From an uncultured Bacteroides sp. (GTDB lineage Bacteria > Bacteroidota > Bacteroidia > Bacteroidales > Bacteroidaceae), in the NCBI RefSeq assembly GCF_959029255.1, contig NZ_CAUFUE010000033.1:1-47457 (forward strand): a DNA stretch of 47,457 nt, given 5' to 3'. The notes below the pieces were generated by a model. It was not told the origin of the DNA and did no database searches. It saw nothing but the letters and a program-made list of their open reading frames with translations. The first letter of the stretch is position 1; each line of letters begins with the position of its first letter. The position numbers and the translations under genes are program-made. This document shows positions 23,308-31,142 of the stretch, in pieces.

Positions 23308-25164
23308 TTATTCAGCCTCTTTGATTGAATTGTCAATCACTTTGATTTTCTCCTTCACCAGCTCAATGTCACCTTTCAACTTCTCCACCTTGCGGTTCAG
23401 TTCAGTCAACAAGCTGTTTCCTTTCTTGGAAGATGCCGTCAGGAAGCCGAGGTTGTTTTCGTAAGTCTGCAATTCATTCTTCATGTTTTCGCAAGTGCGA
23501 ACCAGTTTCTCCCGTTCACGATAGAGGGCTTGCGGGCTGCCTTCCTGAATATTGCTGATAGACGATTTAAAGTTGCTCAACTTCTTGTTGGAAGCATTGA
23601 TATTAAAGCGGTCGAACTGCTTATCTATCAGGTTGTGATATTGCTTGTAAATCTTATCTTTTTCTTTGAACGGTACATGGCCTATGCTGTTCCACTCCTT
23701 CATCAAGTCGCGCACCAACTGTGTGGCTTCTTCCACGTCCATGTTTTCATCGATGGCATTCAGTTTTTCAATGATGGCTTTCTTCTTGTCCAGGTTTTCC
23801 TGTTCAACGGAACGTTGGGAAGAAGTAGCCTTGTTCTTCTGCTCAAAGAAATAGTCGCAGGCAGAAATAAAACGTTTCCAAACGGCATCCGAATATTTCT
23901 TGGATACCGGACCGATAGTTTTCCATTCCTTTTGCAGTTTGGTCAACTCGTCGGCAGTGGCTTTCCAGTCGGTACTGTCTTTCAAAGCTTCTGCTTTTTC
24001 ACATAAGGCGCGTTTCTTATCCAAGTTTTCATTCATACCCTCTTTCAAGGTCTTGAAGAATTCGCCTTTCTTGCGGAAGAACTCGTCGCATGCCTTGCGG
24101 AAACGTTCGAAAATCTTCACGTTCATTTTCTGCGGCGCAAAACCGATGGTTTTCCATTTATTCTGTAGAGCAATTATTTCCTTGGTTTGGTTTTCCCATG
24201 TGGCGAAATTGGTCAGCTCGTTGTAGTCGATGGCCTCGATGATTTCGCAAATCACGGTCTTTTGGTCAAGATTGTTCTGCTCCGTTTCTTTCAGCGATTC
24301 AAAATGCTGCTGATGGCGGCGGTTTACAGTAGTAGATGCAGCCTTGAAGCGTGCCCATATCTCGTCGCGCAACTCTTTGGCTACAGGGCCTGTATCACGA
24401 AATTCCTGGTGTAATTTCTGCAATTGATGGAAAGCCGATACTACATCCGGTTCGTCTGCCAGTTTCTCGGCAGCCTCACAAAGATGTGTCTTGATTTCCA
24501 AATTCTTCTTGAAGTCATACTCGCGGAACTCATTGTTTAACTTCAACAAGTCGTAGAATTTCTCAACATAAAGCTGGTAATTCTTCCAAAGCTCATTTAT
24601 TTTAGCTTGGGGAATAAGTTTTACCTCATTCCATTGCTGTTGCAGTTTTTTGAATTCCGTATAATTCTTGTTGGCATCTTCCGGAGATTCCACCAACTCT
24701 TTCAGCTCCTCGATGATAGAAAGTTTGATTTGCAGATTAAGTTCTTTCTGCTTTTCCAATTCAGCAGTCAGTACGCTTCTTTTTTCTCTAATGACGGACA
24801 TGATGTTTTTGAATTCTTCTTCCAAAGCATCTGCCTGCGGAACAAAGTTTTCTGCAACTCCTCCATTCTCGATGAATTGTTTTTTAGCTGCTTCCTGCTC
24901 TGCATTATGTAGCTTGTAGAAAGCCTGTTTCAAACCGTCGATTTCCGATTTTGCGGCATTCTCCACATCTGCGGTAACCTCCTTGAGTTTGGCAAGGATT
25001 TCTTCTTTGGTGGTTTTCTGAAGCGATTCGGCCGGCTTTTCAATAGTCAAGGCTTCTTCAGCGGGAGTTTCTGTTGTTGCCGGTTCAGAAACCTCTGCTG
25101 CTTTCTTTTCTTCTTCTAATTCCACCGGCTTTTCGGGGAGATTAGTGTCATGAGTGTCCGTCAT
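23308..25164 (-). CDS. DUF349 repeat coiled-coil protein
   Basis: The 618 aa soluble protein starts with an acidic low-complexity region (about 1-60, rich in Glu, Ala, Pro). It continues with about five tandem helical DUF349 repeats of 70-75 residues. Repeats show the pattern LQ.EWK.IGPV.....WKRF..ACD.FF, for example KLQKEWKTIGPVSKKYSDAV. The C-terminal 80 residues are coiled coil (LNRKVEKLKGDIELVKEKIK). It has no signal peptide or membrane segment. The family is common in Bacteroidetes and of uncertain function; some relatives carry nucleic-acid links, but none is demonstrated here. Confidence 0.9.
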   Translation of the reverse strand: MTDTHDTNLPEKPVELEEEKKAAEVSEPATTETPAEEALTIEKPAESLQKTTKEEILAKLKEVTADVENAAKSEIDGLKQAFYKLHNAEQEAAKKQFIENGGVAENFVPQADALEEEFKNIMSVIREKRSVLTAELEKQKELNLQIKLSIIEELKELVESPEDANKNYTEFKKLQQQWNEVKLIPQAKINELWKNYQLYVEKFYDLLKLNNEFREYDFKKNLEIKTHLCEAAEKLADEPDVVSAFHQLQKLHQEFRDTGPVAKELRDEIWARFKAASTTVNRRHQQHFESLKETEQNNLDQKTVICEIIEAIDYNELTNFATWENQTKEIIALQNKWKTIGFAPQKMNVKIFERFRKACDEFFRKKGEFFKTLKEGMNENLDKKRALCEKAEALKDSTDWKATADELTKLQKEWKTIGPVSKKYSDAVWKRFISACDYFFEQKNKATSSQRSVEQENLDKKKAIIEKLNAIDENMDVEEATQLVRDLMKEWNSIGHVPFKEKDKIYKQYHNLIDKQFDRFNINASNKKLSNFKSSISNIQEGSPQALYREREKLVRTCENMKNELQTYENNLGFLTASSKKGNSLLTELNRKVEKLKGDIELVKEKIKVIDNSIKEAE

Positions 25165-25181
25165 TTGTATTTACTTTTTAG

Positions 25182-25200
25182 TGACGGGATATGCCCGTCA
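25182..25200 (-). promoter_or_regulatory. Hairpin in DUF349 gene leader
   Basis: TGACGGG / CCCGTCA form a perfect 7-bp stem with a 5-nt loop, centred about 27 nt before the DUF349 start codon and downstream of mgtE. It could end mgtE transcription or shape the next leader. An A-rich tract follows it on the minus strand, not a U-run. Confidence 0.45.
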
Positions 25201-25280
25201 GGGTTACATTAGGTTACAAATTAATGAAATAAAATGATTACTTCATACTTTTTTCTATGATTTTTTTCGTTTAAACTGTT

Positions 25281-26627
25281 TTATGCCAATAATACGGTGA
25301 TGCCCATATACATCATCATGCCTATGATGTCGTTTGTAATGGAGATAAACGGACCCGTCGCGATGGCGGGGTCTACCTTTAATTTCTCCAGTGTCATGGG
25401 CACCAGGGTACCGAAAATAGAGGCGAACATGACAACGGCAAACAAACTGATTGACACAGAGTAAGTGACCGTAGCCGTGGCGCCGAACCGTATAAAATTG
25501 TATATATACACCAAGAGCGAAATGATGGTGGCATTGATAAGCGCCACTACGGATTCTTTGGCTATTTGCTTGAAAGTATCCTTGGCATCGAGCGAACTGT
25601 TGGCAAGTCCTTGTACCACGATGGCGGAAGATTGTGTCCCGACGTTTCCACCCGTACCGCCAATCAGCGGAATGTATAGCGCCATTTCGGGATGTGCGGC
25701 AAACGTGGCGTCAAAATTACCCAATATCATGGAGTTGCCGATACCGCCCAGCATGCCGATAAGCAGCCAGGGGAGGCGGGCAGATGTCTGCCGCATCACA
25801 TTATCGTCCGTCTCTACGTCCTGTGACAAACCGGATGCCAGCTGGTAGTCGCGTTCCGACTGCTCGCGAACTTCGTCCATGACGTCGTCCACGGTGATTT
25901 GACCTACCAGGCGGCCGATGCTGTCGACGACGGGAACCGCCACCAAGTCATATTTCTCGATGGTTTGCGCTACCTCGTCAATGGGGGTGTCCACATGTAC
26001 GGAAATAGGGTCTTTCCGCATCACATGCTTCACTTTGGAAACAGAGGGGGAGGTTATCATCTTCTTCAGCGGAAACACGCCTTGCAGGCGGTCTTCGTCG
26101 TCGATGACGTAAACGTAATAGATTTCATCCAGCTTTTCAGCCTGCTGCCTCATTTCTTTCAGGCACTCCGGCATACTCCAGTTTTCGTTGACGGTCACCA
26201 TTTCCGTACCCATCAAACCACCGGCGGTGTCTTCATCATACTTCAACAAGTCTACGATATCGCCCGCCTGTTCTATATCTTCAATGTGCGAGAGGACTTC
26301 TTCCTGCTTGTCTTCATCCAACTCACGCATCAGGTCTACGGCATCGTCCGTATCCATATAATCCACGAATCGTTTGGCAATCGTTTCCGAAGGAAGAAGT
26401 TCCAGAAATTCTTTCCGGACATCTTCGTCCATTTCTACCAATACGTCTGCGGCCGTTTCGTTGTCCAAGAGACGATAAACGAAGCGTGCCTCCTCCGGAG
26501 CGAGGTCATTGCACAACTCGGCAATATCCGCCGGATGAAGGTCTGTCAAGAGCGTCTTAACGTTTTCTACGTCCTTTTGCTCTATAAAACTTTTGACCTT
26601 GTCAATATATTCTTCGTCTATTTCCAT
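25281..26627 (-). CDS. mgtE: Magnesium transporter MgtE
   Basis: The protein is 448 aa with the MgtE layout. An N-terminal acidic helical domain covers about 1-125 (LHPADIAELCNDL, LLPSETIAKRF). Two CBS domains follow at about 130-250. A five-helix channel domain includes GGTGGNVGTQSSAIVVQGLA and PFISITNDIIG. The frame is open 34 codons further upstream, but that stretch is translated from an ATGAAGAAT repeat. MEIDEEYIDKVKSF is the homologous start, so I use 26627. In the family, cytoplasmic Mg bound by the N and CBS domains gates the channel. The gene sits 33 bp or more from each neighbour, and its promoter would lie in or beyond the repeat. Confidence 0.93.
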   Translation of the reverse strand: MEIDEEYIDKVKSFIEQKDVENVKTLLTDLHPADIAELCNDLAPEEARFVYRLLDNETAADVLVEMDEDVRKEFLELLPSETIAKRFVDYMDTDDAVDLMRELDEDKQEEVLSHIEDIEQAGDIVDLLKYDEDTAGGLMGTEMVTVNENWSMPECLKEMRQQAEKLDEIYYVYVIDDEDRLQGVFPLKKMITSPSVSKVKHVMRKDPISVHVDTPIDEVAQTIEKYDLVAVPVVDSIGRLVGQITVDDVMDEVREQSERDYQLASGLSQDVETDDNVMRQTSARLPWLLIGMLGGIGNSMILGNFDATFAAHPEMALYIPLIGGTGGNVGTQSSAIVVQGLANSSLDAKDTFKQIAKESVVALINATIISLLVYIYNFIRFGATATVTYSVSISLFAVVMFASIFGTLVPMTLEKLKVDPAIATGPFISITNDIIGMMMYMGITVLLA

Positions 26628-26649
26628 AATATCGTTGTTGCGCAAATTA

Positions 26650-26762
26650 AATGAAGAACTAGGTAGGAATGAAGAATTAAGAATGAAGAATGAAGAATTG
26701 CCTTGCGGCATGCTTACATAGCGCAGCAAAATTCTTCATTCTTCATTCTTAGTTCTTCATTT
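26650..26762. repeat. Palindromic (ATGAAGAAT)n element, copy B
   Basis: The left arm 26650-26699 and right arm about 26729-26762 consist of ATGAAGAAT-type units. The loop 26700-26728 contains CCTTGCGGCATGCTTACATA then GCGCAGC. The loop reads the same, with a few substitutions, as the reverse strand of copy A at 2207-2236, so the two are one family in opposite orientation. It lies between ksgA and mgtE. Confidence 0.85.
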
Positions 26763-26813
26763 AATTATCGTTCTTCATTAAATTATCATTTTTCATTAAA
26801 TTGTCATTCATCT
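26761..26813. repeat. 18-bp tandem repeat inside the ksgA 3' end
   Basis: On the coding strand the unit AATTTAATGAARAAYGAT is present about 2.5-3 times. It gives the C-terminal residues NDNLMKNDNLMKNDN and the stop codon. It directly abuts palindromic copy B, which suggests the repeat grew into the gene end. Confidence 0.8.
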
Positions 26814-27594
26814 CCTTCAACGCTTCTCCCACCCGGTTTGTCAACTTTATAAATTCCTGCACCGATAATTGCTCGGGGCGTTTATTGAATATAACATCTT
26901 CCGTGAGCGGGCAATCTTTGCCCAGTATCGGTTTTATCGAATTGCGTAAAGTCTTGCGCCGTTGATTGAAAGTTGTTTTTACCACCTGCTTGAACAACTT
27001 CTCGTCGCATCCCAATTGCTGCTTGTCGTTGCGCGTCATGCGGATAACGGCGCTTTTCACCTTAGGGGGCGGGTTGAACACATGTTCGTGCACGGTGAAC
27101 AAATATTCCACATCGTACCATGCCTGTATCAATACACTCAGAATACCGTAAGTCTTACTCCCCGGTCCGGCGGCAATCCGTTCGGCCACCTCCTTCTGTA
27201 TCATACCCGTACAGCACGGTATCAGGTCTTTGTTATCCAGCATCTTGAAAAATATCTGGCTGGAAATGTTATAAGGATAGTTCCCCGTCAGTACGAAAGG
27301 CTGTCCGTCGAACAACCGATGCAGGTTCATTTTGAGAAAGTCATCTTCGATGATGTTCTCCTCCAGTTGCGGATAAGCTTCCCGCAGATAGGCCACCGAC
27401 TCATAATCTACTTCCACCACTTTCACCGTTCGCTCTTTGGGTAAAAGAAATTGCGTCAGTACACCCATGCCCGGACCCACTTCCAGTATCGGAAGTCCGG
27501 GACAAGCGTCCACCGTATCGGCAATGTCCTGCGCCACTTTGAGGTCTTTCAGGAAATGCTGGCCGAGAAACTTTTTAGGCTTTACTAATCTCAT
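26761..27594 (-). CDS. rsmA: 16S rRNA dimethyladenosine transferase RsmA/KsgA
   Basis: RsmA dimethylates the two adjacent adenines near the 3' end of 16S rRNA. The 277 aa protein has KKFLGQHFLKD at the N-terminus, SAM motif I EVGPGMGVLTQF, VVEVDYESVAYL, and the catalytic motif GNYPYNISSQIFF. The C-terminal helical domain contains FNQRRKTLRNSIK. The last 16 residues are a hexapeptide repeat (NDNLMK units) encoded by an 18-bp tandem repeat. This tail joins the neighbouring ATGAAGAAT element and is not part of the family. Function should be unaffected. A TATCTTTG box lies about 30 nt upstream. Confidence 0.95.
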   Translation of the reverse strand: MRLVKPKKFLGQHFLKDLKVAQDIADTVDACPGLPILEVGPGMGVLTQFLLPKERTVKVVEVDYESVAYLREAYPQLEENIIEDDFLKMNLHRLFDGQPFVLTGNYPYNISSQIFFKMLDNKDLIPCCTGMIQKEVAERIAAGPGSKTYGILSVLIQAWYDVEYLFTVHEHVFNPPPKVKSAVIRMTRNDKQQLGCDEKLFKQVVKTTFNQRRKTLRNSIKPILGKDCPLTEDVIFNKRPEQLSVQEFIKLTNRVGEALKEMNDNLMKNDNLMKNDN

Positions 27595-27623
27595 GTATCA
27601 AGTAAATCGTTACTTTTGTAGCG

Positions 27624-27631
27624 CAAAGATA
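27624..27631 (-). promoter_or_regulatory. Possible ksgA -7 box
   Basis: TATCTTTG on the minus strand lies 29 nt before the rsmA/ksgA start and matches TAnnTTTG exactly. The -33 region lacks a clear TTTG. Confidence 0.45.
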
Positions 27632-27768
27632 GTGCAAACCGGATGCGGAAGAAAATAAGCCCGCTTATTTTTTATGCTGAGATGCGGTCTATCTTCGCTA
27701 TTTGCGGCAAAGGTAGTTCTTTTCGATGAAGAATGGAGAATGAAAAATAAAGAATTTAGGAAGGTGGC

Positions 27769-28752
27769 ATGAATAAACTGCTAAAGAAGACATTGAAAAT
27801 CGTCTTACCCATTCTTTTGGGCGGCTTTATCCTTTATTGGGTGTATCGTGATTTCGACTTTGAGCGTGCCAAGGAAGTGCTTCTGCATGGCACAAACTGG
27901 GGATGGATGCTGTTTTCATTGTTTTTTGGAGTGATGAGCCACGTCTTTCGAGGCTGGCGTTGGAAGCAGACTTTGGAACCCCTGAACGCCTATCCCAAAA
28001 CAAGCGATTGCGTAGATGCCATTTTTCTTTCGTATGCCACCAATCTGATATTGCCCCGTGTGGGAGAAGTCTCCCGTTGCGGCGTACTTGCCAAATATGA
28101 TAATGTCTCTTTTGCCAAATCCCTCGGTACGGTAGTTACCGAACGCCTGGTCGATACCTTGTGCATCCTTTTGATAACAGGTGTCACTTTTCTTGTACAG
28201 ATGCCCGTGTTTCTCCGTTTTTTTGAGGAGACGGGAACGAAAATCCCCTCCCTGATGCACCTAGTCACTTCGCCTTGGTTCTATGTCGTCCTTTTTTCCA
28301 TTGTGGGCGTACTGGTACTTCTTTATTTTCTGTTGCGCATGCTTTCTTTCTTTGACAAGGTGAAAGGCGTGGTGCTGAATGTATGGGAAGGCGTGATGTC
28401 ACTCCGTAATGTAAAGAACATCCCTCTTTTCATTTTCTACACCTTATTAATATGGATTTGTTACTTTTATCATTTCTACATCACCTTCTATTGTTTTGAG
28501 TTCACGGCACACCTCAGCTTCATGGCTGCTCTGGTAATGTTTGTAGGCGGCACGTTTGCCGTCATTGTTCCTACTCCCAATGGTGCCGGTCCCTGGCATT
28601 TTGCCGTCATCACCATGATGATGCTCTATGGCGTAGACGCCACCGATGCAGGAGTTTTCGCCTTGATTGTGCACGGCATTCAAACGTTGTTGGTCATTGT
28701 GCTTGGCATATATGGCTGGGTGCACCTCTCTCTGGTAAATAAAGGGTGTTGA
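27769..28752 (+). CDS. UPF0104 / LPG-synthase-TM-like membrane protein
   Basis: The 327 aa protein has about eight hydrophobic segments and the UPF0104 pattern. RGWRWKQTL follows TM2; SYATNLILPRVGEVSRCGVL and LGTVVTERLVDTLCILL follow; PTPNGAGPWHFAV is in the C-terminal half. This corresponds to the flippase-like membrane half of lysyl-phosphatidylglycerol synthase without its catalytic C-domain. Family members are proposed to handle lipids or glycolipids, but no substrate can be named. It is a single gene. An ATGAAGAAT-type repeat fragment (27726-27757) lies just upstream and a strong palindrome follows. Confidence 0.82.
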   Translation: MNKLLKKTLKIVLPILLGGFILYWVYRDFDFERAKEVLLHGTNWGWMLFSLFFGVMSHVFRGWRWKQTLEPLNAYPKTSDCVDAIFLSYATNLILPRVGEVSRCGVLAKYDNVSFAKSLGTVVTERLVDTLCILLITGVTFLVQMPVFLRFFEETGTKIPSLMHLVTSPWFYVVLFSIVGVLVLLYFLLRMLSFFDKVKGVVLNVWEGVMSLRNVKNIPLFIFYTLLIWICYFYHFYITFYCFEFTAHLSFMAALVMFVGGTFAVIVPTPNGAGPWHFAVITMMMLYGVDATDAGVFALIVHGIQTLLVIVLGIYGWVHLSLVNKGC

Positions 28753-28764
28753 ACCTATACTCAA

Positions 28765-28830
28765 CCAATGCAAGTCCAATGCATACGATTGGACTTGCAT
28801 TGGAGTTGTATTGGACTTGCATTGGACTTG
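28765..28830. repeat. 16-bp palindrome plus 12-bp direct repeats
   Basis: CCAATGCAAGTCCAAT and ATTGGACTTGCATTGG form a perfect 16-bp stem around a 7-nt loop (28765-28803). The motif TTGGACTTGCA recurs twice more downstream at 28811-28830. It begins 13 nt past the UPF0104 stop and may act as a 3' hairpin. The iteration of one dodecamer suggests repeat expansion. Confidence 0.8.
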
Positions 28831-28895
28831 CTCCGGAGGAAGTAGGGTGCAAACCGGGTTGAACGGATAAGGCGGATTTTTCGGGTTATACTATA

Positions 28896-28945
28896 AACTG
28901 CATGATAAAGAATCTGCGTCATCTGTGTCATCTGCATCCAAAAAA
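28896..28945. repeat. GCGTCATCTG-type intergenic repeat fragment
   Basis: AATCTGCGTCATCTGTGTCATCTGCATCC repeats an approximately 9-10 bp unit. The same unit occurs in the big palindrome at 11498-11520. The short flanks (TGCAT/ATGCA) are complementary. No gene lies in 28753-29011. Confidence 0.5.
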
Positions 28946-29011
28946 TATAGAATGCAGTGCCGTGATTGGAAAAATAACCGTTATATTTGCGAAAACTAAC
29001 TTTTTAGAATT

Positions 29012-30469
29012 ATGAGTACAATCTTACAGTTAGCTCCACAGAATGTGTGGAAGCATTTCTATTCACTGACCCGCATTCCCCGTCCGTCAGGACACATGGA
29101 AAAGATAACCGAGTTTCTCGTTAATTTCGGTAAGGGTTTAGGTTTGGAATCTTTTGTCGATGAAGTCGGCAATGTCATTATTCGTAAGCCTGCCACTCCG
29201 GGTATGGAAAACCGCAAAGGCGTCATCCTTCAGGCGCACATGGATATGGTGCCACAGAAGAACAACGATACCGTTCACGATTTTACTAAAGACCCCATTG
29301 AAACCTATATTGACGGTGATTGGGTGAAAGCCAAAGGCACCACGCTGGGTGCTGACGATGGTTTGGGCGTAGCTGCCATCATGGCGGTGCTCGAAGCCGG
29401 TGACCTGAAGCATGGTCCGCTTGAAGCATTGATTACCAAAGACGAAGAAACGGGTATGTATGGCGCATTCGGTTTGAAGCCGGGAACGCTTGAAGGTGAA
29501 ATCCTGCTGAACCTCGATTCGGAAGATGAAGGCGAACTTTATATCGGTTGTGCCGGTGGAATCGATATCACTGCCACGATGGAATATAAGGAAGAGGCTC
29601 CTGCTGCCGATTTCGTGGCACGGAAAATCACCCTGAAAGGCTTGCGCGGCGGTCACTCCGGTCTGGAAATCAATCAGGGACGTGGCAATGCCAATAAATT
29701 GCTGGCGCGTATTGCACACGACTTGCTGGTGGAATTTGACTGCCAACTTTCAAGTTTCGAAGGTGGGAACATGCGTAATGCCATTCCTCGCGAGGCACAT
29801 GCCGTATTGGTGTTCAATCCGGAAGATATCGAAGGCTTGGAAGACTATATCAAGGAATATGAAGCACAGCTCAATGAAGAATACACTCCGATTGAAAGCG
29901 ACATCACGTTGACGATGGAATCGGTTGATTTGCCCGCTGCCGTTGTTCCCGAAGAAATTCAGGACAACCTGATTAATGCATTGATGGCCTGTCAGAATGG
30001 CGTGATGCGTATGATTCCTACCGTACCCGATACGGTCGAAACATCCTCCAACCTGGCTATCGTGATTATTGGCGACGGTAAGGCGGATGTCCGCATTCTG
30101 GCGCGCAGCTCTTGCGATACGATGAAAGACTTCTTGAGTGACAGCTTGACGGCTTGCTTCTCTATGGCGGGCATGAAGGTTGAGCTGAGCGGTGCTTACT
30201 CCGGCTGGCAGCCTAATGTAGAGTCTCCTATTCTTCATGCTATGAAGCTTTCCTACAAGCAGCAGTTTGGTGTGGAACCTGCTGTGAAAGTAATCCATGC
30301 CGGTTTGGAATGCGGCATTATCGGTGCCAACTGTCCGGGGCTCGACATGATTTCTTTCGGTCCTACACTGCGTTCTCCTCATTCACCCGATGAACGTGCG
30401 TATATTCCGTCAGTATCGAAGTTCTATGATTTCCTGGTGGCAACATTGGAACAGACTCCTGAAAAGTAA
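29012..30469 (+). CDS. pepD: Aminoacyl-histidine dipeptidase (M20, PepD)
   Basis: The 485 aa enzyme belongs to the M20 di-zinc family and cleaves Xaa-His and other dipeptides in the cytoplasm. Metal and catalytic motifs are visible: LQAHMDMVPQK, TLGADDGLGVAAIMAVLE, ITKDEETGMYG (Glu-Glu pair), NLDSEDEGELYIGCAGG, and the C-terminal GPTLRSPHSPDERAYIPSV. The dimerisation (lid) domain occupies about 190-390. There is no signal peptide. It is a single gene, with a TATATTTG box at 28982-28989 and a clear terminator after it. Confidence 0.95.
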   Translation: MSTILQLAPQNVWKHFYSLTRIPRPSGHMEKITEFLVNFGKGLGLESFVDEVGNVIIRKPATPGMENRKGVILQAHMDMVPQKNNDTVHDFTKDPIETYIDGDWVKAKGTTLGADDGLGVAAIMAVLEAGDLKHGPLEALITKDEETGMYGAFGLKPGTLEGEILLNLDSEDEGELYIGCAGGIDITATMEYKEEAPAADFVARKITLKGLRGGHSGLEINQGRGNANKLLARIAHDLLVEFDCQLSSFEGGNMRNAIPREAHAVLVFNPEDIEGLEDYIKEYEAQLNEEYTPIESDITLTMESVDLPAAVVPEEIQDNLINALMACQNGVMRMIPTVPDTVETSSNLAIVIIGDGKADVRILARSSCDTMKDFLSDSLTACFSMAGMKVELSGAYSGWQPNVESPILHAMKLSYKQQFGVEPAVKVIHAGLECGIIGANCPGLDMISFGPTLRSPHSPDERAYIPSVSKFYDFLVATLEQTPEK

Positions 30470-30506
30470 TCGGAAGAAACATATAGGAACATATAATAAT
30501 GTATTT

Positions 30507-30547
30507 AAGGAGCAGGATGCCTCAAAGTGTCTTGCTCCTTTTTTTCT
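30507..30547 (+). terminator. pepD Rho-independent terminator
   Basis: AAGGAGCA / TGCTCCTT form an 8-bp stem extended by imperfect pairs and followed by a run of T, 38 nt after the pepD stop. Confidence 0.88.
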
Positions 30548-30577
30548 GTCATTGAAAAATTGACTTATATCAAGAAA

Positions 30578-30656
30578 TGTGTTGTATAACATGTTTTTCT
30601 GCCTTAAAGCATTTGCTATTTAGAACAAAGCCTCTAATTTTGTGTTGTAAAACATA
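30578..30656 (+). promoter_or_regulatory. Possible operator pair around peptide promoter
   Basis: TGTGTTGTATAACATG (30578-30593) and TGTGTTGTAAAACATA (30641-30656) match at 14 of 16 positions and are 63 bp apart (six helical turns). Each has TGTT...AACA dyad symmetry. One lies upstream of the -33 box and the other over the expected start site, as for a looping repressor. The binding protein is unknown. Confidence 0.5.
30612..30642 (+). promoter_or_regulatory. Strong Bacteroides-type promoter for the peptide genes
   Basis: TTTG (30612-30615), a 19-nt spacer and TAATTTTG (30635-30642) match the Bacteroides promoter consensus. Transcription should begin near 30650, about 70 nt before the first peptide start. 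Confidence 0.75.
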
Positions 30657-30717
30657 GAAACAATAGGTAATAGGTTACATTTAAGAGTAACAAGATTGAT
30701 TTTAGGAGGATAACAAA

Positions 30718-30810
30718 ATGAAAAAGAAGATTGTAAATTCATTTAGACGCATTCTTGCCGAAGTAGGCCGGAATGAGATGTTGATGATGGGATACACCAT
30801 CGACAAGTGA
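30718..30810 (+). CDS. Small peptide 1 (30 aa), paralogue of next gene
   Basis: The predicted peptide begins MKKKIVNSFRRILAEVGRNE and ends MLMMGYTIDK. It has a strong AGGAGG Shine-Dalgarno (30704-30709) at 8-nt spacing, which is unusual in Bacteroides and supports real translation. The first nine residues, and most codons, are the same as in the next gene at 30852; the C-termini differ. There is no Cys and no typical signal peptide. The N-terminus is basic and amphipathic-helix-like. Promoter, possible operators and terminator enclose the two genes. I do not recognise a family. Signalling peptide, membrane-active peptide or regulatory leader are all open. Confidence 0.7.
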   Translation: MKKKIVNSFRRILAEVGRNEMLMMGYTIDK

Positions 30811-30851
30811 GAAAAATTTATTTTCAGGTATTAGTTTAATTTTTTAAGGTT

Positions 30852-30947
30852 ATGAAAAAGAAGATTGTGAATTCATTTAAACACGTTCTCACCAGAATGG
30901 GAGAGAATTGGATTGAAGCTATGAAGTATTATAGCTATTCAAACTGA
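30852..30947 (+). CDS. Small peptide 2 (31 aa), paralogue of previous gene
   Basis: The peptide begins MKKKIVNSFKHVLTRMGENW and ends IEAMKYYSYSN. It shares MKKKIVNSF, then K/R, x, I/V, L with peptide 1. It differs after residue 14, with an aromatic C-terminus (KYYSYSN). A weaker AAGG ribosome site precedes it. Synonymous differences (GTA/GTG, AGA/AAA) with a preserved N-terminal sequence point to selection on the peptide. A conserved N-terminus with a variable C-terminus resembles precursor or signal peptide families, but no maturation enzyme is beside it. Function unknown. Confidence 0.68.
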   Translation: MKKKIVNSFKHVLTRMGENWIEAMKYYSYSN

Positions 30948-30969
30948 GTACACTGACTTAATAGAAGAG

Positions 30970-31008
30970 TGGGGGATAGGTTCTTGCGAACTATATCCCC
31001 CATTTTAT
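30970..31008 (+). terminator. Terminator after the peptide genes
   Basis: TGGGGGATA-GTTC / GAAC-TATCCCCCA form a long stem with a small internal bulge and a TTGC loop, followed by TTTTATTTT. It ends the peptide transcript before the recombinase gene. The rest of the gap (31009-31142) is T/C-rich, with two TCTACCTTTC repeats and a small CTCAC/GTGAG hairpin. Confidence 0.9.
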
Positions 31009-31142
31009 TTTCTACCTTTCTTTGTCTTTGTCTACCTTTCGGCGGTACTTTTTTAAAACCTTTTCCCTTTCTTCGTGTTTTCACACTCCTTTGTCTCACT
31101 AACTTGGTGAGAATAAATGTTTAACACTTAATAATTTGTTTT

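Noticed and set aside
26628..26729. N-terminal extension of mgtE (34 codons)
   Set aside because: It is translated from an ATGAAGAAT-type dispersed repeat (Asn-Ser-Ser-Phe runs), while MgtE homology starts at 26627.
30665..30695. A further inversion site (GTTACATTTAAGAGTAAC at 30674-30691)
   Set aside because: It shares the GTTAC/AGTAAC arms with the 32433 site, but the core differs and no inverted partner is visible nearby.
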